From Opitutia bacterium (lineage in GTDB: Bacteria > Verrucomicrobiota > Verrucomicrobiia > Opitutales > UBA953), in assembly GCA_003569165.1 (NCBI GenBank), contig BGOI01000015.1, forward strand, positions 1-35,524: a stretch of DNA of 35,524 nt, read 5' to 3'. The position numbers and the translations under genes were made by a program. A model generated the notes under the pieces. It made no database searches and was not told where the DNA came from. It worked only from the letters and a program-made list of their open reading frames with translations. Within the stretch, counting starts at the first letter, position 1, and each line of letters begins with the position of its first letter. Positions 8,821-17,128 of this stretch are shown in pieces.

Positions 8821-9591
8821 ATGAGATTCGCCCCGATGTCATGGCTGGCCGCCTTCCTGATGCTCGCCACGGCCGCCTTCGCCGAGGACCCGCAGCGCAT
8901 CCTTTTCATCGGCAACAGCTATACTGGCGTCAACAAGCTCCCTGATGTATTTCTGGAGGTCGTGAAGAGCGCCGGCCGCAGGGAGCCGGTGGTCAAGTCG
9001 GCCACGCCCGGAGGCCAGACCTTAAGCCAGCAGCTCAGCCAGCCCCCCAGCCAAGCGCTCATTGAAGAGGGTGGTTGGGATGTCGTCGTCCTGCAGGGGC
9101 AGAGCATGGAACCCGCCTTGGCGGAGAAGGATCTCACGACTCGCGAACACTTCGTCAAGAGCGCGGCCGAGCTCTGCAAGCGCATCCGCGCCAAGAGTCC
9201 GAAGGCACGTATCTACTTCTATGAAACGTGGGCTCGGCACGCAGATTTCTGGAAAGAAAAAGCCATGGTGAAAGAGGCTGGCGCCATCGGTGCCAATCCG
9301 AAGGAGATGCAGAATCGCCTGCGCAAGTGGTATAACTTCGTGGCCAAGGACAATAAGGCCACCGTCGTCCCGTGCGGCGATGCATGGGAATTGAATTACG
9401 CTTCGGCGGCGCCGGTGCGCCTGCATACCAAAGACAACTCCCATCCCGAGTTCGTCGGCACCTATCTCAACGCGCTCGTCTTCTTCGGTAAGATTTACGA
9501 CGTGAAGGCTCCGGCGCCGAAGTGGACTGGCAAGCTAGACGAAGTCGAGGCCAAGCTCATGCAGGGCTTCGCCGCTCAGGTCTTGAAGTAA
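8821..9591 (+). CDS. Secreted SGNH/GDSL hydrolase
   Basis: A 256-residue SGNH hydrolase, probably a carbohydrate esterase. A signal peptide ends near AFAED. Block I is LFIGNSYTG with nucleophile Ser33; the LQGQS block near 91-95 and KDNSHPEF with Asp205 and His208 complete the triad. I chose the ATG at 8821 (MRFAPMSW) over the ATG at 8809, because its first 17 nt are identical to the start of the gene at 3425 and it gives the cleaner signal peptide. It lies 42 bases after the GH2/lyase gene on the same strand and is probably in the same transcription unit. The protein converges on the next gene with only 14 bases between stops. Confidence 0.85.
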   Translation: MRFAPMSWLAAFLMLATAAFAEDPQRILFIGNSYTGVNKLPDVFLEVVKSAGRREPVVKSATPGGQTLSQQLSQPPSQALIEEGGWDVVVLQGQSMEPALAEKDLTTREHFVKSAAELCKRIRAKSPKARIYFYETWARHADFWKEKAMVKEAGAIGANPKEMQNRLRKWYNFVAKDNKATVVPCGDAWELNYASAAPVRLHTKDNSHPEFVGTYLNALVFFGKIYDVKAPAPKWTGKLDEVEAKLMQGFAAQVLK

Positions 9592-9605
9592 CGAGACGGA
9601 TAGGC

Positions 9606-11702
9606 TCAGCGACCTAGCCAAACTGCGGCCGCAGTCTTGGCGTCGGTGCCGTCAAGGTGAGGCGTGGCGGAAGGGAAGAGCGTGGCGTCTTTCTCTCCGG
9701 CGACCCAGAGGGCTTGGGTCGAGGCGACGCAGAGCAGGCCGGGGACGTCCAGATACTTCGCGCCGCCGGGCAGGAACATCGGGTCGCGGTAATCCAAGAG
9801 CTGTCCGAAGCGGAAGCCGGCGGTATCGATCGCGGCATTGGCGATGGCTCCGCCAGTGGAGGCACGTGCGGCGGCCGCGATAGCGCCCATCTTACCGAAG
9901 CCGGCGAGGGAGACCTTCTTCACGGCCGGCTGGGAGGCGTCGCGGTTCGAGAGTAGGTAACTCGTGATGGTCATCACGTCATGCACGCGCTGGGCGAAGA
10001 GGGTGTGGTTGTAGCCGAAGGTGTAGGCCGGGACCTCGCGGGGGCCGGCCACGACGCGGGTCTGTTTCAAGGACTTGTCGTCCTGCAGGAAGAGATCGGC
10101 GGTAAGTACACCGACGCCACGGTCGATGAGTTCTTGTAGCTCAGGACGGATGCTGCCATCCGCGAGGCGGGCAGAGCCTTTGCCGGCATCATCGAGCCAG
10201 ATCACCACTTCGCCGGTCGGGTTGATGGGTTGGAGCCAGTCGATCGCGACTTCTTCGCCGTAGGTCGCATTGAGCAGTTTGCCTTGCGTGCGGAAGTGTG
10301 AGTCGCGCCACTGCGTGCTGGCCTCAGGGAAAGAGATCTTGCTTGCTTGAGCGAAGGGGCGGCCGATGAGGGCCTCGATGGCCGGGCGGAGGACGTGCTC
10401 GCGACCTTCGGCGGTCTTGGCAGCGGCGAGGAGCTGCTGTTCCGCGTCGGACTTCAGCCACTTGAGCAGCCCTCGTTCGAATTCGGGGTCGCCGGATTTT
10501 GGAGCCGGATGGGCGTCATCCCAGACCGTCAGCTGTTCCTTGAGTAGGGGTACATAATCCTTTTCGACGATAGGTGATTGCTGGCCCAGTTTGAAGTGGC
10601 GGTTCAGCACCTCGTAGAAACCCATGCGCGTGACCGCATTATAGTTATGGGGGAAATGCTCGCCGCGTTGGAGCGTCACAAAGTCCTTTTTACCGTAGAG
10701 TGCATAAAGCTTCTGCAGGTCAGGAAAGCCTTTCGTCGCCATCTCCTTTGTCCAATCGTTGGCGGTGTTCATGCCTTGGGGTTTGGGGGCGAAGAGGGCG
10801 GCGATCTCGACGTTGCCGGAGTTCACGCGAAGCAGCGTAGCGTTCTCGCAGGAACAGCCGCCTTGCATCGCGGTGCTGACCATCACGACGGGGTAGGAAA
10901 GCGCGAGACGAGGGTCGGTGGCCGCCAGGAGCATCGTCTGCGTCCCGCCACCGCTGGAGCCCGTGACGGCGAGGCGGGCGGGGTCGACTTCGGGAAGGGT
11001 GAGGAGGAAGTCGATGCTGCGGATTGAATTGAGCGTCTGCAGGCCCATGACGCTCTGCAGGTTGGCTTCGGCCTGGGGGCTGTAGAGTCCCCATCCTTCG
11101 GTACGGTTCATCTCCGGGCGCTGCTTAGCGAACTTGTGGATGATCTCGGGTGTAAACTGCTTCGAGTCGGAATCGCTGAGGGCGTCGATCTGCCAAGCGA
11201 TGCAGCCCATGCGTGCCAGCTGGACGCACATCGACTGGAAGCGCGAGCGGCCGCCTTGCTCGAAGCGCTCCTGTCCGGTGGCAATCTCTTCGCGGACGAA
11301 TTTGTCGGACTGGTTGACGAAACGCGCGTCGGCCCAGTGTCCGTGCGGGAAGACGACGGCTGGTACCTTGCCCGAAATATTCTTAGGCCGGTAAAGATTG
11401 CCCGTCACGAAGAAGCCTGGAGCGCTTTCGAAGTAGACCTTCTCGACCGTGTAGTCCCCTTGGTCGATTTTACCGTGGATCACCGCGTTGAGCGGCGTCT
11501 TCGTCGGCATCGGCCAGAGGCCTTGCGAGATGACTAGCTGGCGTTGGAAAAAGTCGCGGCGCGGCTCCCATTCCTGAACGGACTTCGGAGCGGGGAAGGG
11601 GAAGGTCCCGTTGAGGTCCTTGAGCGGACCGAGGCGCGCGTCTTCGGCGTGGGCAAGGTTTAGCAGGCCGAGGGTTACGAGGGCGAGCGTGGGGAGGCGC
11701 AT
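9606..11702 (-). CDS. Two-domain acetylxylan-esterase-like alpha/beta hydrolase; second domain appears degenerate
   Basis: A 698-residue secreted protein (signal peptide to about residue 19, LAHAED). The first alpha/beta-hydrolase domain (about 80-370) has FPHGHW at 118-123, the nucleophile elbow TGSSGGG with Ser250, the family-typical QGGCSCENA segment and APKP, and a probable catalytic His at 349 or 352 in EHFPHNYN. It resembles acetylxylan esterase/dienelactone-hydrolase-like proteins common in Planctomycetes and Verrucomicrobia. The C-terminal part (about 470-698) looks like a second alpha/beta fold whose elbow reads AGFGKMG, with no Ser, Asp or Cys nucleophile, so it is probably non-catalytic. 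A terminator lies between this gene and its minus-strand neighbour upstream, so it should have its own promoter in 11703-11735. Confidence 0.82.
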   Translation of the reverse strand: MRLPTLALVTLGLLNLAHAEDARLGPLKDLNGTFPFPAPKSVQEWEPRRDFFQRQLVISQGLWPMPTKTPLNAVIHGKIDQGDYTVEKVYFESAPGFFVTGNLYRPKNISGKVPAVVFPHGHWADARFVNQSDKFVREEIATGQERFEQGGRSRFQSMCVQLARMGCIAWQIDALSDSDSKQFTPEIIHKFAKQRPEMNRTEGWGLYSPQAEANLQSVMGLQTLNSIRSIDFLLTLPEVDPARLAVTGSSGGGTQTMLLAATDPRLALSYPVVMVSTAMQGGCSCENATLLRVNSGNVEIAALFAPKPQGMNTANDWTKEMATKGFPDLQKLYALYGKKDFVTLQRGEHFPHNYNAVTRMGFYEVLNRHFKLGQQSPIVEKDYVPLLKEQLTVWDDAHPAPKSGDPEFERGLLKWLKSDAEQQLLAAAKTAEGREHVLRPAIEALIGRPFAQASKISFPEASTQWRDSHFRTQGKLLNATYGEEVAIDWLQPINPTGEVVIWLDDAGKGSARLADGSIRPELQELIDRGVGVLTADLFLQDDKSLKQTRVVAGPREVPAYTFGYNHTLFAQRVHDVMTITSYLLSNRDASQPAVKKVSLAGFGKMGAIAAAARASTGGAIANAAIDTAGFRFGQLLDYRDPMFLPGGAKYLDVPGLLCVASTQALWVAGEKDATLFPSATPHLDGTDAKTAAAVWLGR

Positions 11703-11735
11703 GGGTGCAATATGAGCCTCGCGGTCAGTGGTGGG

Positions 11736-11766
11736 AAATAAAAAGGCCGACCAATCGGTCGGCCTT
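11736..11766 (-). terminator. Rho-independent terminator for the gene starting at 12557
   Basis: A perfect 10-bp inverted repeat, AAGGCCGACC (11743-11752) and GGTCGGCCTT (11757-11766), is separated by a 4-nt loop. On the minus strand it is followed by a T-rich run (TTTTTATTT). It lies 20 bases past the stop of the upstream minus-strand gene (11787), which is the expected place and orientation. Confidence 0.85.
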
Positions 11767-11786
11767 CGATAGGGATGATAACGTGC

Positions 11787-12557
11787 TTATTCGGGCTGCT
11801 TCCGGCCGCGCTGCGCTTCACCTGCTTTGTGCATCTTCTCAAAGAGAGGGGTCAGCGAAGGGTCGGCCTTGCGGGCGGCGTCTTCGGCGATCTCCATCGC
11901 TTTGCGCTGGGCGGCTGCGGCGGCCTCGCGGGCTTCGCGGACGGCCGGTTCGGCGTTGGCCTTCGCCATCGCCTCGCGGACGCGGCGTTGTTCGTCAGGA
12001 GAGAGGCCTGGGAGCTGGGCGCTGCGGTTGGTCGGCTCCTCGCGACTGCCTTCGCGCTGGCGCGGGGCTTCACCGCGGGGCTTGGCTTCTGGTTGAGGGT
12101 TGCCTTCGCGCGAGCGTCCCGGCTCGGCGTTGGGTTGGCGGTTGCCGCCTTCGCGTTGACGAGGTGCTTCGCTGGCTGGCTTGGCTTCCGGTTGGCGGCC
12201 AGGCTGGCCGGGCTGACGCTGTTCCATGGCCTTTCGAATCTTTTCGAGAATCGGGGCGACGGAGGGGTCGGCTTTACGGGCGGCTTCATCGGTGGCCTCG
12301 CGGGCTTTCTTCTGGGCCTCGGCGGCGGCCTGCTGGGCCTTGGCGGCCTGCTCATTCGCTTCCTTTACGGAAGGGTCTTGATTGGCTTTCTCCATGGCTT
12401 CGCGGAGGCGCTTCTGTTCGTCAGGGGAGAGCGGGACCGGGAGACGTGGGTTGGAGCGACCTTCGGGGGTCGGTCCTTCGGGGCGGACGTTCGGGCGCGG
12501 GGCGTCTTCGGCTGCGAAACCGAGGGCGGCGAGGAGGAGCAGGGGTAGGTGCTTCAT
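11787..12557 (-). CDS. Secreted low-complexity protein with duplicated helical module
   Basis: I do not recognise a named family. The 256-residue protein starts with a signal peptide (MKHLPLLLLAALGFAAEDA). Two copies of a roughly 65-residue alpha-helical module follow: residues 43-113 and 185-246, both beginning LSPDEQ, with EAARKADPS or DAARKADPS near the end and an ILEKIRKA/LFEKMHKA helix. Between them is a Pro/Gln/Arg/Glu-rich linker in which EAKPxxEAPRQREG is itself repeated (about 124-137 and 157-170). It should be periplasmic or secreted. A longer upstream open frame exists, but the ATG at 12557 begins the signal peptide. The gene ends in a strong terminator and is probably monocistronic. 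An interaction or scaffolding role is only a guess. Confidence 0.75.
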   Translation of the reverse strand: MKHLPLLLLAALGFAAEDAPRPNVRPEGPTPEGRSNPRLPVPLSPDEQKRLREAMEKANQDPSVKEANEQAAKAQQAAAEAQKKAREATDEAARKADPSVAPILEKIRKAMEQRQPGQPGRQPEAKPASEAPRQREGGNRQPNAEPGRSREGNPQPEAKPRGEAPRQREGSREEPTNRSAQLPGLSPDEQRRVREAMAKANAEPAVREAREAAAAAQRKAMEIAEDAARKADPSLTPLFEKMHKAGEAQRGRKQPE

Positions 12558-12564
12558 GATATGG

Positions 12565-12595
12565 ATATAACAGCGCCCCGCCCGAGGAGTTTCAA
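12565..12595 (-). promoter_or_regulatory. Candidate sigma70-like promoter for the duplicated-module gene
   Basis: On the minus strand TTGAAA (12595-12590) and TTATAT (12570-12565) lie 19 nt apart, directly upstream of the ATG at 12557, in the 91-base divergent gap. The spacing is long and the implied 5' leader would be very short, so this is only a candidate. Confidence 0.25.
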
Positions 12596-12648
12596 CCGTC
12601 TTCCGGGGACAGGCTTGCCATCTTCCACCGGCAAGGTCTGCTGGACCC

Positions 12649-14130
12649 ATGCTACCCCGCCTCGCCACCCTCGTGCTTTGCTGCTCCGCGCTCGTGTCCG
12701 CCGGAGAACTGAAGCTAATCACCCTTTTCTCCGATCATGCCGTGCTGCAGGCCGGTGACGCCGCCGTCTTCGGCAAGGCTCACCCAGGCTCGAAGGTCAG
12801 CGTGAAGCTCGGTTCGACCGAAGCCACCGCCACCGCCGGCAACGATGGCAAGTGGACCGCCACCCTCGCCGGCCTCAAGGCTACCGAACAGGGCAAGGAC
12901 CTGGTCGTCAGCTCCGGCGAAGAAACCTTCACCGCTCGCGACGTGATCGTCGGCGAGGTCTGGATCGGTTCCGGCCAGTCGAACATGGATTGGGTCGTCA
13001 AGAACACCACCGCCGCCGCGGACGCCAAGTCCCGCCCGGCTGATGCTGGTCTCCGCGTCTTCACCGTCGCCCGTACGCCTAAAGCCGAGCCCGTCGACGA
13101 CGTGCAGGGTTCCTGGAAGCTCGCCTCTCCGGAGACCGTTGAAGGTCTGACCGCCACGGGTCTTTTCTTCGCCCGCGAACTTCGCGCTAACATCAAGCAG
13201 CCGGTCGGCGTCATTCATACCTCCATCGGTGGCACCCGCGCCGAGGCCTGGGGTCCGAAGGGTATGTATGCCGACGTCGCTGACGCCAAGGATTTCGACG
13301 CCACTGAGACCGCCGGCATCAAGTCTCGCGCTGTCGCCCTCGAGAAGCTCAACGCCAAGATCGCCGTCGAGAAGGACAAGGCTGCGTTGGCCAAACTGCG
13401 TCAGGATGCGGGCAGGTTCGCCCCGGTTTGGGCCAATGGACCCCACATGAATTGGAACGGCATGGTCGCTCCGCTCGTCGGTTATTCCGTGCGCGGCGCA
13501 ATCTGGTATCAGGGTGAGTCCAACGCCGGCCAGCCTGAGGCCTACAAGTGGGTTCTCGGTTCCATGATCAAGTCCTGGCATAAGGCCTGGGGCCAGGAAT
13601 TCCCCTTCATCATCGTCCAGCTCCCTCGCTTCATGGCCCGCAAGCCCGAGCTCGCTGTGGAAGACACCAGCTGGCCCCGGATTCGTGAATCCATGGAATG
13701 GATCGCTGACAACGTCCCCGGTGCGATGCAGTCTGTGAACATCGATCTCGGCGAAGAAAAGGACATTCACCCTAAGGACAAGCTCCCCGTCGGCGAGCGT
13801 CTCGCCTACGTCGCGCTGCAGCGCGTTTACAAGACCCGCAACGACGGTGAAGCTCCGCGCGTGAAGAAAGCGGAACGTCAGGGCGATGCCTTCGTGCTGA
13901 CTTATGACCGTCCGGTGGTACTCAAGAACGACGGCAAGGGCTTCGGTCTGCTCGGAGCCGACGACAAATGGGTCTTCGGTCAGGCCAAGGCCGATGGCGC
14001 GACCGTGACCGTCACAGGCGTCAAGGCGCCTAAGGAAGTGCGTTACGCTTGGGCTAACTTCCCCGAGGTTAGCGTCTACTCGGCTGGCAAGGATGGACTC
14101 CCCGCTGGCCCTTATCGCTCCAGCAAGTAA
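12649..14130 (+). CDS. Sialate O-acetylesterase (SASA family)
   Basis: A 493-residue secreted esterase of the sialate 9-O-acetylesterase family (signal peptide to about residue 18). An N-terminal beta-sandwich (21-100, ITLFSDHAVLQ) precedes the catalytic SGNH domain: SGQSNMDW with Ser111, GGTRAEAW at 194-201, IWYQGESN at 285-292, and the Asp/His pair in KDIHPKDK (Asp372, His374). The C-terminal part forms a beta domain ending YAWANFPEVSVYS, as usual in the family. Length and order are canonical, so this is probably a complete active enzyme. It removes O-acetyl groups from acidic sugars or other acetylated glycans. It is transcribed divergently from the duplicated-module gene, and its stop is 6 bases from that of the convergent membrane hydrolase. 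Confidence 0.92.
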   Translation: MLPRLATLVLCCSALVSAGELKLITLFSDHAVLQAGDAAVFGKAHPGSKVSVKLGSTEATATAGNDGKWTATLAGLKATEQGKDLVVSSGEETFTARDVIVGEVWIGSGQSNMDWVVKNTTAAADAKSRPADAGLRVFTVARTPKAEPVDDVQGSWKLASPETVEGLTATGLFFARELRANIKQPVGVIHTSIGGTRAEAWGPKGMYADVADAKDFDATETAGIKSRAVALEKLNAKIAVEKDKAALAKLRQDAGRFAPVWANGPHMNWNGMVAPLVGYSVRGAIWYQGESNAGQPEAYKWVLGSMIKSWHKAWGQEFPFIIVQLPRFMARKPELAVEDTSWPRIRESMEWIADNVPGAMQSVNIDLGEEKDIHPKDKLPVGERLAYVALQRVYKTRNDGEAPRVKKAERQGDAFVLTYDRPVVLKNDGKGFGLLGADDKWVFGQAKADGATVTVTGVKAPKEVRYAWANFPEVSVYSAGKDGLPAGPYRSSK

Positions 14131-14136
14131 GGCGAC

Positions 14137-16059
14137 TTACTTCAGCGGGATGTAGCAGACATTGCTGGTCAGCATCATCATCACGAATAGTGGACACGTG
14201 ATGAGCGGGCCCAGCCAGGTCTGGCCGCTGAGGTCGAAGAAGATCCGGTGCAGCCACGGCAAGAGGAACATCATTGGGATCACGCCGAAGAGCAGGTTCA
14301 CATAGAGCCATCCGTCCGTCCAGAAAGGCTGTTCCGTGGCGCCGAGGTGTAGGTATTGGAGTGAGAGGACGAGGATGAGTCCCAGCGTATTACCGAAAGC
14401 GTTGAACAGGCCAGACCGCCAGGCCGAGGCGCCTTCGTGGCGCGAGCCTCCGTTCACGCGGAGGGAATTGGCGAAGTAGAAAACGAAGAACAAAGGGATG
14501 TATTCCAGCGCCACGATGAGCATTTTGGGCGGGAAGGCCGTCGAGGCGGCGACGAAGAGGCAGCGGAAGTCTGCATGGAAAAGCGTATAGCAGGCGAAGA
14601 GCAGAACGTAGAACAGCCCGACGACGATAAAGGCGAGCAAGGCGGTGAGGCTAGCGGCCTTGGCGTTGAGTTTCAGGCCCCACATGGAGGGCATGACGCC
14701 ATGATGACGGCCATGGAATCGGTATGCGCCCCAGAACAGCGTCAGGGCAATCGTGCCGTTGGCGAGGGCCCAGAGCAGCAGCGCGTTGTTGATCCGTTGC
14801 GGGAACCACCAGGTCTGCTTCACCGAGCTCGCCTCGGGGAAGACCGTGAACGTAGCCATCGAGAGCGGCATGAAGAGTACGGCGGCCACCAGGGCCCCAA
14901 AGAAGAACAAGCACCACGTGAGCTTACGGCCGGAAGGGGACGGGGCGGGGAGGGCTGGTGGCGTCGGCTGACGGACGGCGGCGAAGAAGGGCAGGCGCAG
15001 GAGCAGCCCAGCGCAAGGGAGCACGAAGAGCAATCCGCCGACGAGGCTTATGGTGGTGGCGGCTTCGCGGAATTTCCAGCGCTGGTCTTCAGGCGGTAGC
15101 GGCGACGGGGCTTGCAGGGTGCGATCGAAGAAATCCAGGACGTTCGCGACGAAACGGTCGTCGTAAGGAAGCAGCGGGTGGATACCGGACGTATTATGGA
15201 CGATGCGGTACGTGCGTTGGGCGGTTTCGCCGTAAGCGCGACCGATCTCAATCGCCTTCAGTTTATCGTCGGCTGGCCGGGCGGAATTGACGAGTGCTAG
15301 CGACTCCGCTGCCGTACGCATATCGGCACTACCGGCGACATTACGGAAAGCGCCTTCATCCGAACGCGCGTAATCCATGCCCACGTTGGCGTCAATCGGA
15401 GCGAAGAGCTCTTCGTTCATCGTGAGGACGTAACCGCCGACGAAGATGGTCGTGAGCAGGTTCTCCCGGCGGGCCGAAGCGGTCTCTTGTTCCGTCACCG
15501 TGCGTCCCTTCTCGGAGTCGAGGCGCGTCGCGCGGCGCAGGGCCGTAGCCTGGCGGGCGCCGAACTGGGAGGCCGTCTGCATGACGGCATTACCGCCAGC
15601 CGAGTAGCCGAAGGCACCGACGCGGGAACGGTCGATGAAATCGGGGCCGGTCTTGCCATGGACGTATTCCGCCATCGCGACGAGCCCGTAACCTTCCTTC
15701 GTCGCCGAACGCCGCTCCATCGTCGAGCTGGAGGCACCTTGGTTATAAGGGTCGATTGTGATTACCACGAAACCGCGGCGGGCCAGCTCCATCGAGAAGG
15801 ATGCCATCGTCTCCTTGCTGCGTTCGAAGCCCGGGCAGATGAGTACCGCCGGGGCGGGCTGTTGACGGGTGGCGGTGGCCGGACGAAAGAGGTCGGCCGT
15901 GACCCACTGACCGTTGACCGTATCAAGCCGGAAGTCCGTAACTTCGACGCGACCTCCATCGCTTTGAAGCAGATGGCAGGCCAGACCCCCGCCGAAGATC
16001 ATCAGGAGGGACAGTAGCAATAGGCGCCAGAGGGAGGGGGTCGGGGTCACGGGGGTCAC
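14137..16059 (-). CDS. Alpha/beta hydrolase fused to a polytopic membrane domain
   Basis: A 640-residue protein. Residues 10-30 are a membrane anchor. Residues 36-320 form an alpha/beta-hydrolase domain with CPGFERSKE, TIDPYNQGASS, nucleophile Ser153 in FGYSAGGNA and a probable catalytic His294 in SGIHPLLP. From about 335 to the end there are roughly eight hydrophobic segments, making a large C-terminal polytopic domain. The hydrolase domain is probably on the periplasmic side after the first TM; this is inferred. The start is GTG at 16059, overlapping the stop of an upstream minus-strand reading frame as GTGA. Function is unknown; lipid or glycan deacylation at the membrane is possible. Confidence 0.78.
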   Translation of the reverse strand: MTPVTPTPSLWRLLLLSLLMIFGGGLACHLLQSDGGRVEVTDFRLDTVNGQWVTADLFRPATATRQQPAPAVLICPGFERSKETMASFSMELARRGFVVITIDPYNQGASSSTMERRSATKEGYGLVAMAEYVHGKTGPDFIDRSRVGAFGYSAGGNAVMQTASQFGARQATALRRATRLDSEKGRTVTEQETASARRENLLTTIFVGGYVLTMNEELFAPIDANVGMDYARSDEGAFRNVAGSADMRTAAESLALVNSARPADDKLKAIEIGRAYGETAQRTYRIVHNTSGIHPLLPYDDRFVANVLDFFDRTLQAPSPLPPEDQRWKFREAATTISLVGGLLFVLPCAGLLLRLPFFAAVRQPTPPALPAPSPSGRKLTWCLFFFGALVAAVLFMPLSMATFTVFPEASSVKQTWWFPQRINNALLLWALANGTIALTLFWGAYRFHGRHHGVMPSMWGLKLNAKAASLTALLAFIVVGLFYVLLFACYTLFHADFRCLFVAASTAFPPKMLIVALEYIPLFFVFYFANSLRVNGGSRHEGASAWRSGLFNAFGNTLGLILVLSLQYLHLGATEQPFWTDGWLYVNLLFGVIPMMFLLPWLHRIFFDLSGQTWLGPLITCPLFVMMMLTSNVCYIPLK

Positions 16060-16145
16060 ATCCTGCAGATGAGCAGTTCGCGTTCGTAGATGAGTTCCTT
16101 GGGCAGGCGGTCGTGGAGGTCGAGGAAAAGTTCCACGTGGGCCAT
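16056..16145 (-). CDS. Possible small ORF or remnant of a gene upstream of the membrane hydrolase
   Basis: The minus strand is open from about 16253 to a TGA at 16056-16058 that overlaps the GTG start of the membrane hydrolase. The only ATG in the frame is at 16145 and would give 29 residues (MAHVELFLDLHDRLPKELIY and nine more). The whole open stretch is protein-like, with amphipathic helical character and a strong excess of G/C at third codon positions, unlike a random frame. Upstream of 16145 it would run antiparallel into the signal-peptide region of the SGNH-like gene. It could be the 3' end of an eroded gene or a short translated leader. I do not recognise the sequence. Confidence 0.35.
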   Translation of the reverse strand: MAHVELFLDLHDRLPKELIYERELLICRM

Positions 16146-16214
16146 GACTTCGGCTCGCCTGGCCTGCCGGTCGAAGGCGTTGACGAGCAGGCTCGACGAG
16201 GTGAGATTCCCTTC

Positions 16215-17066
16215 ATGCGCAGCCTCTTGCTCGTCCTTGTCCTGCTGGTTTTCTCACCCGTCCACGCCAAAGAAGATGTGGCGTCGCCGAGGGGGCTTAA
16301 GGTGCTGACCGCTGGCCATAGCTTCCATGTATGGATGCCGCCGCTCGTCGCCGAGATGGCCAAGGCCGCGGGTATTCAGGGGCATGAGCAGTTGGCGATT
16401 TCTTCCATCGGCGGCTCCAAGGTCATCCAGCACTGGGATCTGCCTGAGGAGAAGAACAAGGCCAAGCCGGTCCTCGAGGCGGGTAAGGCCGACCTGTTTA
16501 CCATGGCGCCGACGTTCCTGCCGGATCCGGGTATCGAGAATTTCACCAAGCTCGGACTGGAGCATAACCCCAAGCTTCGTCTGACGCTCCAGCAGAACTG
16601 GGTACCCTTCGAAGATCCGGTAATCTGGCTCTCCAAGAGCAAGCCGAAGTCCATCGATCGCGATGGGGTCACCCTGGCGCAGTTGCGCGCGAAGCATGAT
16701 CCTTATTTCAAGATAATCGAAGACCATGTAAAGGAACTCAACGCCCGTATCCCTGAGGCGAAGATCGCCATCGTGCCGAGCGGTGAGGCCGTCATGGCGC
16801 TGCGTGACAAGGTCATCAAAGGCGAAGCCCCCGGCATCAAGACGCAGAACGAACTCTTCACGGACGCCCTGGGGCATCCCGGCGCACAGATCCGCGTCCT
16901 CTCGGCCTACTGTCATTACTCGGTTATCTACCGACGCAGTCCGGTCGGTTTGCCTTTGGTTAGCCAACTTACCAAACTGCCGGAAGCCGAGAAGCTCAAC
17001 CGTCTGCTTCAGGAGATTGCCTGGAAGGCTGTCACCGGCCATCCGATGAGCGGAGTCGTCCAGTAA
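16215..17066 (+). CDS. Secreted SGNH-like hydrolase, unassigned subfamily
   Basis: A 283-residue protein from the ATG at 16215, which opens a clear signal peptide (MRSLLLVLVLLVFSPVHAKE). A longer open frame begins at 16113, but its extra residues look non-native. A GHSF block (TAGHSFHVWM, Ser36) resembles SGNH block I, and FTDALGHPG with Asp217 and His221, followed by AYCHYSVIYRRSPVGLP, resembles the D-x-x-G-H-P block of distant SGNH families. An activity on carbohydrate esters fits the neighbourhood but is an inference. It precedes another SGNH gene by 62 bases on the same strand. Confidence 0.65.
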   Translation: MRSLLLVLVLLVFSPVHAKEDVASPRGLKVLTAGHSFHVWMPPLVAEMAKAAGIQGHEQLAISSIGGSKVIQHWDLPEEKNKAKPVLEAGKADLFTMAPTFLPDPGIENFTKLGLEHNPKLRLTLQQNWVPFEDPVIWLSKSKPKSIDRDGVTLAQLRAKHDPYFKIIEDHVKELNARIPEAKIAIVPSGEAVMALRDKVIKGEAPGIKTQNELFTDALGHPGAQIRVLSAYCHYSVIYRRSPVGLPLVSQLTKLPEAEKLNRLLQEIAWKAVTGHPMSGVVQ

Positions 17067-17128
17067 GGAAGGGCGGTAGTGACGGCTTGAAGGTTTTGAG
17101 TTAGCTGGTTGCATTGGCATACCCTGCC

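Noticed and set aside
16113-16214. 34-residue N-terminal extension of the SGNH-like protein at 16215
   Set aside because: It has no signal-peptide character, whereas the ATG at 16215 opens a clear one, and the extension region is coding-like on the opposite strand.
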